Assembly (NCBI RefSeq): GCF_963678635.1
Contig: NC_087067.1
Coordinates: forward strand, 3,731,072-3,795,071
Direction: 5' to 3'
DNA: 64,000 nt
Source of the DNA: Symsagittifera roscoffensis
Lineage: Eukaryota; Xenacoelomorpha; Acoela; Convolutidae
Numbering within the stretch: the first letter of the stretch is position 1; every line of letters begins with the position of its first letter. Below, one piece after another: positions 49,451 through 61,104 of this stretch. The notes beneath the pieces are model-generated. The model saw only the letters and a program-made list of their open reading frames with translations, did no database searches and was not told where the DNA came from. A program made the translations under genes and the position numbers.

Positions 49451-51240
49451 GCCGCCAACTTGGATCACTCCATCGATCAAATTCCCATCCAACCAACCTT
49501 ACCTCTTCAATCCCAATAATACCACTTTTTGCTTTTCCGCTACCCGATTTTCCATCTAGCAATGTAACATCAGGCATGAATTCCGACACTAACTCACAAA
49601 TTTCAGTTTTATACTCCATCTCACAGCTAAATAACCCGAATATTGAAACCCCCGATGAATTTGCCGACTCAGAACCATCTCCATCCAATAATTTCCATAA
49701 CCCTTCTCATTTTTCTCAACCTCCTTTTCAACCCATATTGTCAAATAACCCTGACCCCATCACTCCTACACCCTCTTATGCTTCCCAAGTTACCCCAACC
49801 TACTCCTCATACCATTCTGACCAATCATCTCCAGACACCCCCCGAATCTCCCCAGAGCTAGACAATTTTATTACCCTCCAACAACAACCCTACCACCTTA
49901 ACACCCCGACCATAAACCAAATCTCCTCCACTACAAATTCATCCAATCCCCCTACACCCTCTTCAAATTATACTGAATCATTAGCACCATCATCCACATC
50001 AACTGAATCCTCACTCAACACTAATAGAGCTTACCGCACTTTTAAAAGAAAATTCCCCAACCATCCTTTCCCAGCAAAACCAGGAACAGCCCGTGAATAC
50101 ATCAACCACCCCCAGCATACTAACACTAGAGAATTTTTAGCTATCACTTTACCCTCATTTCAACAATACACCTTAAACACCCCTCATGACGCTAACGAAA
50201 CACGCAACTTTGTAGACGAATACGTTTTAATGCCCACTCTCTCTTGGACCTCATACTATCATTTCACTAACCCTCTTTGCTTACCTTTAACCAACACTTC
50301 CATCGATATAGACCGAAACAAAGACATGCTATATCGACTAACTACACCACTCACCGCTAGACAATTTACTTACGTAGGATATAAAAAATCACTAAAAATA
50401 CACACTGCACCTAGAGCTAATGAATATACACTAGAATACTACGATCACAACATCATCAGAGCTAACCAAGATCAATTCTTAGACGACGATCGCTTCGCTA
50501 ATCCACAAATCACCGAGAAATTTTTCATCAAGACACCATATGTATTTACACTAAACATCTTCGACCGAAAGTTTGATCACATTATTTCAGAAGCACTAAC
50601 AAGCACACAAGCGTACGAAAGTTTTAAAGAACGCTTCCAAATCTTTTCACTAACCTTTCATTTCCTTGCACCACACGAAAGAGATTTACACTGCTCACAC
50701 GATATTATGTTGCGAACTAAACAAACACATACATACAGTTACTATCGTTTCATCCAAAATCACTTTGACCTCCACACACCCTCTAGACAACCACACCATC
50801 GCTTTCAATTCATCAATTCAAAATACACTTCACCGTATTTCCTAAATTTCACATATTGTATTAAAGATACTAACCTCCATGGTATTCTCCGTAACTATGA
50901 CCCCATAACCCAAATGTATATTTTCTGCCCCATCACCAAGACCTTCAACGCAGAAGAATCCCGACCCTTCCTTATCCCGCACGAGTTTGTACAGCCTATA
51001 GAAATCCCAATTTTAGAATTCATCCACAATACTAAATTTAACCACAAATTATATAACTTAATCCAAAACACACCTTATGAGTTTGCAGTTGGCACTGAAG
51101 AACTAACCACTATTAAGGCACTTCAATTGCTTTGGCCACTGCTTCAAACTAAAAATATCATCCGCATCTTAGCTAAACTACTAACGACTTCAGAACTAAT
51201 TCACGACATCTTCCCCCACGGTTTTTTCCCCGACGACTAA
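49447..51240 (+). CDS. ORF-Y: 597-aa protein of unknown function, coupled to env (element 2)
   Basis: Same length as in element 1, with few changes (for example FPLPDF for FPPPDF, FQQYTL for FPQYTL, DIDRNK for DTDRNK, FIHNTKF for FIHNTTF). Disordered Ser/Pro/Thr-rich first third, conserved aromatic-rich remainder. It starts in the ATGA overlap with the env stop and ends three bases before an intron donor. No domain recognised. Confidence 0.7.
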   Translation: MSRQLGSLHRSNSHPTNLTSSIPIIPLFAFPLPDFPSSNVTSGMNSDTNSQISVLYSISQLNNPNIETPDEFADSEPSPSNNFHNPSHFSQPPFQPILSNNPDPITPTPSYASQVTPTYSSYHSDQSSPDTPRISPELDNFITLQQQPYHLNTPTINQISSTTNSSNPPTPSSNYTESLAPSSTSTESSLNTNRAYRTFKRKFPNHPFPAKPGTAREYINHPQHTNTREFLAITLPSFQQYTLNTPHDANETRNFVDEYVLMPTLSWTSYYHFTNPLCLPLTNTSIDIDRNKDMLYRLTTPLTARQFTYVGYKKSLKIHTAPRANEYTLEYYDHNIIRANQDQFLDDDRFANPQITEKFFIKTPYVFTLNIFDRKFDHIISEALTSTQAYESFKERFQIFSLTFHFLAPHERDLHCSHDIMLRTKQTHTYSYYRFIQNHFDLHTPSRQPHHRFQFINSKYTSPYFLNFTYCIKDTNLHGILRNYDPITQMYIFCPITKTFNAEESRPFLIPHEFVQPIEIPILEFIHNTKFNHKLYNLIQNTPYEFAVGTEELTTIKALQLLWPLLQTKNIIRILAKLLTTSELIHDIFPHGFFPDD

Positions 51241-51243
51241 CAG

Positions 51244-51322
51244 GTAAGTATGAATTAAATGAATATTACTAACTAATTAAAATATTGAAAAACTCACCAT
51301 TCTTTATTCATGTTTTCTTTAG
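51244..51322 (+). other. Predicted 79-bp intron after the last stop codon (element 2)
   Basis: CAG|GTAAGTAT donor, TACTAAC branch site and TGTTTTCTTTAG acceptor, all unchanged from element 1; one A is missing from an internal run. Confidence 0.7.
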
Positions 51323-52856
51323 ATTTTTAGCCTTCATCTTCGATCATCTGAAAAATTCACAAAAGAAAAATAAAAAATAGCAAACTTCTTCAAAACTGTT
51401 TAAGACCCTATTAAACTTTTGCACCAACAATTAAATAAATATAATACCAATGCAGTAAACTAATTTATAAAATTTTCCCCTAAAAGCAGTAAATCTACAT
51501 ATGATGAAAATTTGTATCTTAAAATTCCCCCACAACTAGCAGTAAATTTCCAAATTCTATGCAGTAAATTAATAAAATGCAATTGCAGTACTAATCTTTT
51601 GATATTTTCATTCATTCGCACAGAAATTCTATCCACACTCGCACAGCTCGCCCACGAAGAATTGTTTAAAATAATGAATTTCAGTTTCAAGTTTTCACAC
51701 TCAACAACTCTAACATATAATAACATATTTCAAACTTTCCTTTAACCCGGTTGGAAAGGAATCATATACTAAACAAAACTAACCAACGCAGCTTACTAAA
51801 TACCACAAATCATAAAATAACAGCATGACTAAGAAAAGGAAACCAACGGTACCCAAACCGGATTAACCCAGTTTAAAACTGGATAATTTATTCTTTTGAA
51901 GACTATTACAAAGTCTTAGAAAGAAATAATAAAACACAAAAAAGTCGAAAGACAAACCCATACCACAAACAATTTGCTTTTCAGTAAAAGTACATAACCA
52001 ACAAAACATAAGTAAAACCACAACAAACCCAACATAAAACGTTGTCACATAACAGGACCCCTCATAAAAACCGCATGAAATCATACTCCCACACCTGGCC
52101 TAACCCACCAGGAAAGGACGTCCTGAGCATGCTCTATAGCCGGCCTAACCCACCGCGCTACATCCACGCTCTGTGACCACACCTTTATTTTTAATAAGAG
52201 CTACTCAAGGGTGAGTAACTCTTCAAAATAACCGAACTAAAACAAAAAGCTTTTGTGAAAACAACTAACTAAAATCATAATTAAAAAATATTAAATTAAT
52301 AAAAGTTTTATAAAATGTAAAATCACATGATGCAATATATAGATCAGAATACAACACCAAGGACGAACATCAAAAGACAAGACGACCCCACTACACTCGA
52401 GAGAGAATGACCAACTACAATCGATATGCCGCTCACAATCACAACTCAAAGGATTTAGAGTACGACTTGACTTCGCAGAAAAGGACTTCATTGAACTAGA
52501 CCAATGACCACCTCGATGTTCAAGTATACGTACAGATCCGAGTAACCAGGCATCCCCTCCACGCACAATCTCCACGCCATTCCCGAGCTAGATCAAACAC
52601 AAAAGAAGTTCTCTCCGAAGAACAGAAAAACCTGACATAGCCAACCATTCTGAAACCAGAATTGATGCTGTTGCAGAGACTCAGTCGTTGTCACAAGAAG
52701 AACACAACGTCTTGTGTCCTCAATTCCAGATCCCTGGAACTTCCTTAACAAAAAGGAAACAAAAGAAAAATGATGTTCGCCAAATACCAACGTCCATCAT
52801 CCATCCTTGAATTACAAGAAGAACTGTTCTAAAAAACTCTGTAAAACCCGGATGGG
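51323..52856 (+). other. Structured 3' non-coding region of element 2
   Basis: Keeps the GCAGTA phrases, the CCAGTTTAAAACTGG palindrome, the GGCCTAACCCACC repeats (52097-52109 and 52142-52154) and the abutting palindromes AGGACGTCCT and GAGCATGCTC (52115-52134). The first 150 bp after the intron and a patch near 52660-52760 have drifted more, including a segment near 52690-52760 absent from element 1. The 3' LTR is again preceded by GGATGGG. Confidence 0.6.
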
Positions 52857-53266
52857 TGGAACCTGATCTAAACTATATTTTATGATTGGATAAATTAAAT
52901 GTTTTACCAATGTAAAGTATTTAATATTAACCAATCATGATCCATCTAACTAACAACCCACTTATTTGTAAGTGCTGAAGTTACTTGTAATTTCAGCACC
53001 AGAGAGATTTGAATTTAACTTAGAAATTAGTTGGACTCTCCCGAGCACTTCAGCAGCCGCAATAAACCAGTATACCCTAGATCTATTGAGCCTAGCAGAG
53101 ACTAGTTAAACAACCTGAGACTAGATAGTATAAGAGTAAGATTAGGATCGGTATTAGACTAAGAAGTTGCACGAATCTATCCGGCCGAAAATAAGATAGC
53201 GTGACGAGCAGACGGTGTACCCTATCCGAAATTACTCTATGAGTTATACACCCCAGTCATAACTCA
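52857..53266 (+). repeat. 3' LTR of element 2 (410 bp)
   Basis: I see no difference from the 5' LTR of element 2. AATAAA at 53061-53066. Followed by the CCAG target duplication (53267-53270). Confidence 0.95.
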
Positions 53267-53439
53267 CCAGTAAATTGCATCAAATATCAAAAGAGTTAGC
53301 GTTTCCGAACAAGTGGTGATAACATTAGTAGAGTAATTTAAGAATTCCAATAAAATGAGCTGGGAAAAATTGACATTCGAATAATCGTTATTTCATTTTT
53401 GACGCTTGAAACAGCTTTTTAGTAAGAACAAAGACAAAA

Positions 53440-53930
53440 AACAACTGCAAAGTTTCAACTGCAAAGTTACACAAATTTTGTTCCGACGTTCAGAAAAATG
53501 ATGGAATATTTGTGCTACAGTCAAATTTTGACTTTTTAATAAAACTTGATCGTTGGAAGGGAAAATTGTTGTTCTCTTAATTTCAATTTTAAAAAGATGG
53601 GGGTTTGAATATTACCGTTTTGGTTAACTTGGGATAACTATTCGGTGCTAATAACGCGTGAGCAGATATTTATTCCATCTTACAAGTAAATCCAAAAGAA
53701 AATGAAACATTCTATTTGATTTAATTAATTTTTGCGAAATATGCGAGATTAATAATTTTTCACTTCACGTAGCTTATGAGGGAATGATTTTTGAAAATTT
53801 TTTTATAACTTCGATTTTTTTTGGAAAATTTTGATCATTTTTTAATGATAACAGTTCATCTATAGACTCTAGAGTGCTGTCAGAACCTTCAAGGCTTTGC
53901 CTTGATACGAACACTTTACAGGAAAGTGAT
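53440..53930. repeat. Dispersed repeat family, copy B
   Basis: Same ordered phrases as copy A, with GGGGGTTTGAATATTACCG, TTTTGGTTAACTTGGGAT, AACGCGTGAGCAGA, and an end near GCCTTGATACGAACACT. Confidence 0.45.
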
Positions 53931-54333
53931 GGAAAATGACGGAATAATTATGCTCTCGATAACTTACTGTTCTTCAGATAATTTTCAACTATTAGATAGA
54001 CTTGTTTTGCTGAATTTTTTTATCATCGGAAAACCAGTTATGCGTTCAGTTCAAAGGTGAAAAGATGTTTTGCTTGGGATCTTTTCAGTTTTGCTGTGTA
54101 TATTTGGAAAAAAATCAAATTGGAGGAAATGTTCCAAACTTTTGAAACTTAATGGCAATCTAAGTCGCACTCCAAACTCAATTTCGGCACTGGAACCAAT
54201 TTTCTTTTAAATTTCAATCAATATGTTTACAAGACGCAAAAAAATATATTTAATTAAAATTTTTACTTTAAAGTATTTTTCGACGCGTTGAAGATCAGTC
54301 AGAACTGCAAAACCAGTTTAACAACAGTTTTGA

Positions 54334-54371
54334 TTTTTAGATAGTAAACAGTATTGTTTACTATCTAAAAA
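54334..54371. repeat. Perfect 16-bp inverted repeat with a 6-bp loop
   Basis: Arms TTTTTAGATAGTAAAC (54334-54349) and GTTTACTATCTAAAAA (54356-54371) separated by AGTATT. No flanking terminator, transposon ends or gene context seen. Confidence 0.85.
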
Positions 54372-54604
54372 TAGACAACTGAAAAATAGTCTCAAGATTG
54401 TTCAAAACACTGCAAAGGTATTCCAATAAAATATACCAAGACACAGTGAACAAAACAAGACTAATTAGATTTCCCAGTTCTACTTGGATCAATTTTTATT
54501 GACTAAATTATTTCGCTGCCTTTTCTAAGCGTTGATTTAAAATGAGAAATTTTCCGCAAAGTATTTTTTCCATATTGACTAGATTGTCATATCTCAAACT
54601 CGAA

Positions 54605-56090
54605 GTGCTTGAAATGTCTTTCAGACTGTTCAAAAACAAATTGACCAAAAAATGCTTGCTCAATAGTCAAAAAGAGAGAAAGTAATCCCAGATTTTTTTA
54701 AAAGTCGTAACTATACACAGTATAGGATTTAAGGGGGGCTGTTTTTTCTCAGGGATTCGACCCCCTGTCGACCCAAAGGGTCCCCCTTTGTACTATTTTG
54801 AGATATCCTTTTTGGCTGACTGGGCAATTTTCAACATTTTTGGGCGCCTTTGGCAGCAATATATACCAATTGTGAGGGCAAGCTCGCGGTCCAAGATTTC
54901 TTAAAAAAATGCCCTGAAAACGCATTTTCGGCCTCTTTTTTCTAAAACTTGCTTGCGGCGCGGAAGGTTTGCACGAAATAAGGTATTCATAGTGGTATGG
55001 GAGAGCTCTGGAAATCAATTTGGTCAACCGAAAAAAAGTAACCAAAGTTTTCTGAAAGTTTTCCTCAAAGTATTAAATGGTTACTAACCTCGTTTGTTAT
55101 TTGTGTTATGGTCGTTTCAGATAAGTATAAAAAAACTTTTCTAGACTAGAATCACAAACAAAATGAACCTTAAAGAATCAGAAAGAACGATTTTTTTGGA
55201 TCAACAGTCTTTTATGTTTAACTTGATCAATGACTGATTCACGTAGGTTGGAAATGTACTCTCCATTTAATTAATCAATAATTCATTCTGCTGCTAAGAA
55301 ACCATTAAAACTACAGCTCAGAGAGGCTTCTTATCATTTTCAGATCTGACAGGAACTGAATACATTTAATTAGTTCGTTTTTCACTCCCATTGCTTGAAT
55401 AATAAGAAGATCAGCCTACCTTACAATAATGAGGGTAGGAGAAATCATCAACAGATCTCTTCAACAGATCTCTCCCCCCCCCCCGCTTATTATTGCAGGG
55501 GGGTTCATTACTAGGTATAAAACCCACATTCTTGCCGGTCTAATTAATTCTTTACAAATGGTTTCTTTTTAAGGTTAAAAAGATCCTCATCAATTATGAA
55601 TGCCACTGACAGAAATCCCGGATTTTCTTTGTTTTAAGCCCAGTTTGATATTTTTTTTACTTTGCAAGATCAATCATATTCAACAAAAAGAGATAGATCA
55701 TCACGTTCTTATCCGTTTTTTTATTTTTCTAAAAACCTAATTTTCTAAAGCGCTTTTTTTCAAAAACTCGTATGCAGCGCAAAACTTGTGGCCAAAAATT
55801 GTTTTAAGGTGCTTTTAGTCTATCTAAATAAAGCCGTCAAACTTTTTTTGAAAATCCGTCCCGGCCAACTCGAGAAATTCCTAGATACGCCTTACGACTT
55901 GCTAGCAACCGTTGAGTTTTTCTGAAAGCTTTTTCGACGCCAACATATACTAACTTTAACGAAAGAGCGCATCAACTGCAAACATTTTGTGGATGGTTAT
56001 GAAAGTTAAGAAATTTTAGCGAATTGATTTGGCTGATAAATCATTCCAGTTTGAAAAGAGGAAAACTGACTCATGCAAATAAAATTTGAG
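54605..56090. repeat. Tandem duplication, unit A (about 1.5 kb recognisable)
   Basis: Collinear with about 56485-58165: ACACAGTATAGGATT (about 54715 and 56665), the hAT-MITE-like block CTCAGGGATTC, GGTCGTTTCAGA-AAGTATAAAA, the AGATCTCTTCAAC block, and CCAACTCGAGAAA (55865 and 57941). The offset drifts from about 1.95 to 2.08 kb. The copies are well diverged, so the duplication is old. No gene is recognised in either unit. Confidence 0.7.
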
Positions 56091-56470
56091 CTCGGGATGG
56101 GTTTTTTTCTTCAGACAAATTTCGTAAAGTTATGGGGGTTTAAAGATTGCCATTTTGGCCAATTTGGGACAATTAACGCGCGATATATTTCACGATATTA
56201 ACGCGTAAGCGGAGATTTAATCCGTCCTAGAAATCATTCCAAACTGGTTGAAAAAAGCTTACTTGCCATGATTGATTTGTTGCAAGGAGCTAAATTTATC
56301 TTTTTGTACTTTAAATCGCGTGTGGGGGGATGATTTTCATAAAAAAATTCTATTTTAGAAAAAAAAATTATTTTATTTTAATACATTTAATTTTTTAATG
56401 TTAATACTGCTCAATAAAACCTTAAAAGGCGGTTGGAACATTCAAGACGTCGCCCTGATACGAGCAGTCT
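56090..56470. repeat. Dispersed repeat family, copy C, between the duplicated units
   Basis: Carries CAGACAAATTTCG, GGGGGTTTAAAGATTGCC, GCGGAGATTTAATCCGTC, and ends near GCCCTGATACGAGCAGTC, matching copies A and B in order. Confidence 0.5.
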
Positions 56471-56484
56471 TGTCTAATTTTGAT

Positions 56485-58165
56485 TTTAGTGCTTGAATAT
56501 CTTTCAATATAAATATCAAAATCAATATCTTTCCAGCGTTGAAAAACAAATTGACCAAGAATTGCTTCTTCAAAGTCAAAAAGAGAAAAAGTCACCCCAT
56601 CACAGATCATCCCAGACTTTAATTCCAGAAAAGTACCTCAGACTTTTTCGAAAGTCGGAACTGTACACAGTATAGGATTCGGGGGTGGTAGGGGGGGTTT
56701 GGCGGACGACCCTTTCCTCTCAGGGATTCAAACCCATGTCGACCCAAAAGGTCCACTCTTGTACCTTTTTGAGACATCAGATTTCAACTCTCTGCCCCAA
56801 CATTTTTGGACGCCTCTGGCGCCAGTAAACACCAAACTTGAGAAGAATCGTGCGGCACAAAAAACGCAGTTTTTTTGGTCCACATTTTCCAAAAAATTGC
56901 TTGAAAACGCGATTTTGGCCTCTATTTTCTAAAGTTTGCTTGCGGCGCAGAAAATTTGCACAAAATAAGGTCTTCATAGTGATTTGGAGGAGCTCAGGAA
57001 ATCAATTTGGTCAACCTAGAAAAAGCCCACAATATTTTCTCTAATTTTGTTTCAAAGTTTTAACTAGTTACTTACCTCGTTCGTTATTTGAGACTATGGT
57101 CGTTTCAGAGAAGTATAAAAAAACGTTTCTAGATTAGAAACCACAAACAAAATCAACCTGAGAGAATCAAAAAGAAATTTGTTTTTGGATCAACAGTTTT
57201 CTATGTTCAACTTGACAAACGACTGTTTTCAAGTAGTTTGGAAATGTACTCTCCATTTATATATCAATAATTCATTCTGCTGGTAAGAAGTCATTAAAAG
57301 TACACCTCAGAAAGGCTTTTTTTATCACTTTCAGATCTGACAGGAACTGAATACATTTAATTAGTTCATTTTTTCCCTCCCACCGCTTGAATAATAAGAT
57401 CATCCTACCCTACAATAATAAGGGTTGGAGAAATCATCAACAGATCTCTTCAACCACCCCCGCTTATTATTTTAGGGGGTTCATTACTATGTATAAAGCA
57501 CATATTCTTAGCGGTCAAATTAATTCTTTACAAGGGGGTTTCTTTTTAAGGTTAAAAAGATCCTCATCAAATTATGAAAGCTTCATCTCTTTGCCACTGA
57601 CAGAAACCCAGGGTTCTCTTTGTTTTAAGCCCAGTTTGATATTTTTTACTTTGCAAGATCAATCATATATAGCCTGCACGTTTGTAACTGCTTGGTTGGA
57701 TATAATCAAAGCGCAAGAGAAGCCTTTGTGAACAATTTTTGCGAGCTAGGTTGTTCAACAAAAAAGCCACAGATCATCATGTTCTTATCCGTTTTTTATT
57801 ATTCCGAACAAACCTGATTTTCTAAAGCGCCTTTTTCAAAAACTCGTCTGCAGCGCAAAACTTGTGGTCAAAAATTATTTTATGGTGCTTTTAGTCGATC
57901 TGAACAAAGCCGACAAAATTTTTCTGAAAATCCGTCCTGGCCAACTCGAGAAAATCCTAGATTCGCCTTACGACTTCCTAGCAACTCTTGAGTATTTCTG
58001 AAAGCTTTTTCGGCTCCAAAATGTTCGAACTTTAACGAAAGAGCGCATCAACTGCAAATATTTTGTGGAAGGTTACGAGAGTTTAAAAATTTAAGCGTAA
58101 TAATTAGGCTGATAAATCATTCCAATTTGAAAGGAGGAAAGCTGATTCATGCAAATAAAACAGTG
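56485..58165. repeat. Tandem duplication, unit B (about 1.7 kb)
   Basis: Diverged partner of unit A, ending near TTCATGCAAATAAAA (A: about 56073; B: about 58147). It carries its own hAT-MITE-like block at about 56690-57030 and an insertion near 57665-57740 absent from unit A. Confidence 0.7.
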
Positions 58166-60373
58166 CTGATTCAACTCAACCGCACAATCAGTTAAATTCA
58201 GAAAATTGAACACAATTTTCTTTCAATACATTGGCATAGACCAAAAAAATTGACATCAAGATTTGCTTAGTAACTTACCAGAGCAAGAAAAGCTGCAATT
58301 TATTTTGTAAGAGTCAGATCCAAAAATTGGCACTCAAATGAGTTTTAGGCTGGTTTAAGTTTTTGAAGAACTACGCTAGGACGACAGTGATGATTTAAAT
58401 TCCGGACAAAACAATTAAAACTTGAAATTTAAATTACATCGATTTTAAATTGAGTTGATTGTGGACAAAAAATGATGACACAATTTTTGTATATATTTTC
58501 AGCAGAACTAATACGGTGCATTTAAGTTTGCCAAATTCGGTCCCAAATTTAACACCAAATTGACTTTTCGCGGCACTTTTTAGTCAATTAGAAATTACAC
58601 CAAAACAAATAGTTCAATTGCTGAGAAAAACATATCAAAATGAGCCTTTACAACATCACAACTTTATTTTCAATTTTACTGTATGAAGTATCAAATCCTT
58701 AATCAAAATCATTTTGTAGTCGTTTCGTTCTTCTAAGCGTTTTAGACTTAGTCAGATGCTCCTTTTGATACATTTTGCAGCAATTGAGCCAATAGTTTTG
58801 ACGTAACTTTTGATTGACTATAAAAGCCGAATATGGCAGTTTTAGGGGTTATTTTTTGGACCCGATTTTTGCAAAAAAAAAACACTATTATAATTTTGCT
58901 AAATTTTTAAGCAAGTTTTTTTCATCATTTTTGAGTTCAATGGTCCAAAGTCAAAGCATTTTAAGAAAAACGCGTCTTAATTTTCAAAATTTATTAGCTT
59001 TGCACGGATAAACTAAATCAGTACCTGAACTAGTTCAATTATTAAGCAATATAATTTAGTGCAGTCTAAAATGGAGATTAACTACTTACAGGAGACAAAA
59101 TACTTATTTTGGTTAGCGTTTTAAGTCCAAACTCTGCGAAATCAATTTGAGCAAACAAACTGTAGTTTTTCCAGCATTTTTTTCTTCCTACCTTTTGTCT
59201 CATTTATGAAAACTTATGAAAATTTTATAAAAATTGCTTTTTATGAAAGTTTTTTTCTTAAACTGCCAGCTTAGTTAGTTTTTTCTGGATAATTTAAATC
59301 AACACAACAAGTTGTATGACAAGCGACTCGGGTTAAACAATTAACTAACCTCCGCAATTGAAAATTTTTTTCAATCTTTCAAAACAAGTGACTGAATTTT
59401 GGGCCTTGATAATTTCTTCTGCAGACTAGAACAAATATATATATATTGACAGGTCATTTTCTACATTTAGCTACTGGATATCATCGAGAAGCTGATTTTG
59501 TTTTTTATGAGTCCCAAACAAAATAATTGTTTCTTCTGAGAACATTTTTGTATAGTTATAGGCGATTTGACATTTGCCAATTTAACCATTTTTGGATAGT
59601 TAACGAGCAATTTATCTTTTCCTATCAGCATCGAAGTTTCGAAATGAATTGAAGCGAGTAACTGGGTATGAATAGTTCAACTGAGTTTGGTCAATTTAAC
59701 CTCAGACGCAGTTTTAAGATGCTCCTAGTATCTATAGAGCTTTTTTTAAACTACTTAAAATGATGCTTTTTTTAAAACGTTTTGTAAACTATTTGTCAAA
59801 CTTTCGAGTCGTCGCGTTGTCGCTTCTTTTGAGTTTTGAAATTTGTTTAATTATGCGAAACATTTTGAAAAATTGAAAAATCTTTGCTGAAATTTTTCAC
59901 CTTGACGGTAATTTGGGCTATCGATACAAACGGGAATAAAAGAATCTAGAACATGTTTCAAATGTCGCAGGATAAGCTAAAATGTGAGAAAATTTGAGAT
60001 AGGGGTGGACTTATCTAGAACGAAACTACATAAAACAAAATGATAACTCACCAATAGGTTCTAAATGTCGTTTTGAACTAACAATAATGGTTTTCTGTTT
60101 TTTTTTTCAAAACAAAATTGATAATTTCAGATTCAAGATTTGAGTAGCAGAAAAATTTAAACAAAAATTTTTTTTTAGAGTTATTGAAAAAAATATGTAA
60201 GAAATTTTTAGTTCAATACATTCAAGGAATTGAAGACGTTTTAGTTTATTGAATGTATCTATAAAATACCTCATTCATTATAGTGTGGAACACTTTTGAA
60301 ATATTTTTAAAATACTTTTAGAGTTGAGTATCAGATGACTAAAAAAACCTATTAGAAGTAGGAGAATCAATAA
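58166..60373. other. Intergenic AT-rich DNA, no gene seen
   Basis: No coding frame, RNA gene or clear repeat was recognised; a short (TA)n run lies near 59437-59447. Confidence 0.5.
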
Positions 60374-60783
60374 TGGAACCTGATCTAAACTACATTTTAT
60401 GATTGGATAAATTAGATATTTTACCAATGTAAAGTATTTAATATTAACCAATCATGATCCATCTAACTAACAACCCACTTATTTGTAAGTGCTGAAGTTA
60501 CTTGTAATTTCAGCACCAGAGAGATTTGAATTTAACTTAGAAATTAGTTGGACTCTCCCGAGCACTTCAGCAGCCGCAATAAACCAGTATACCCTAGATC
60601 TATTGAGCCTAGCAGAGACTAGTTAAACAACCTGAGACTAGATAGTATAAGAGTAAGATTAGGATCGGTATTAGACTAAGAAGTTGCACGAATCTATCCG
60701 GCCGAAAATAAGATAGCGTGACGAGCAGACGGTGTACCCTATCCGAAATTACTCTATGAGTTATACACTCCAGTCCTAACTCA
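60374..60783 (+). repeat. 5' LTR of element 3 (410 bp)
   Basis: TG...CA ends; AATAAA at 60578-60583. The preceding bases are ATAA; the matching target duplication lies outside the window. Confidence 0.93.
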
Positions 60784-60785
60784 TC

Positions 60786-60808
60786 TGGTGCGACCATAAG
60801 CCTCGAAC
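60786..60808 (+). promoter_or_regulatory. Primer-binding site of element 3
   Basis: TGGTGCGACC is unchanged; one base differs further in (AAGCCTCGAAC for AAGTCTCGAAC). Confidence 0.65.
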
Positions 60809-60870
60809 AAGACCTTAATAGCTTAGAATTAACCAAAATAGATTAGAAATTAGACAAAAACATTTACAAA

Positions 60871-61104
60871 ATGTTATACGACAATAATTTAATCGAAATG
60901 TCTCTACGACTCAATAGATCAGAGCCAATATTCCGAACCATAACAGAACTACCCGGAATTGGAAGAAGACCTCGAACCAGAGACGACATACGACAAAGTA
61001 GAAACTTGCCATATAGCTATATGATAGTTCGGCAAAAGCCAGAACAAACTTTTATATTTAGAATACTACTGGCAATGAATTTAGATTTTCATTTGCAAAC
61101 ATAA
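60871..61104 (+). CDS. ORF77 of element 3
   Basis: 77 residues with I-to-T, H-to-P and K-to-R changes around ITELPGIGRRPRTRDD; otherwise the same as in elements 1 and 2. Length and both ends of the frame are kept despite silent changes nearby. Confidence 0.6.
   Translation: MLYDNNLIEMSLRLNRSEPIFRTITELPGIGRRPRTRDDIRQSRNLPYSYMIVRQKPEQTFIFRILLAMNLDFHLQT

Larger units (their letters stand above)
34360..53266 (+). mobile_element. Element 2: complete giant env-bearing Ty3/Gypsy retroelement, 18,907 bp
   Basis: Bounded by 410-bp LTRs (34360-34769 and 52857-53266) in which I see no difference. Flanking 4-bp duplications are CCAG (34356-34359 and 53267-53270). The gene order matches element 1 exactly and every frame is open. 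The different target duplication and the shared 2-bp LTR difference from element 1 show an independent insertion, not a segmental copy. Confidence 0.95.
53271..54600. other. Unique and repeat-derived DNA downstream of element 2, no gene seen
   Basis: Contains dispersed-repeat copy B (about 53440-53900) and a perfect 16-bp inverted repeat at 54334-54371. No coding frame is convincing. Confidence 0.45.

Noticed and set aside
52291-52575. Minus-strand frame in the 3' non-coding region (94 codons in element 2, shorter in element 1)
   Set aside because: It opens with GTG rather than ATG at the upstream limit, the extension is not kept in element 1, and no family is recognised.
12672-53266. Elements 1 and 2 as a segmental duplication of one insertion
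   Set aside because: Different target duplications, unrelated flanks and distinct LTR forms show separate insertions.
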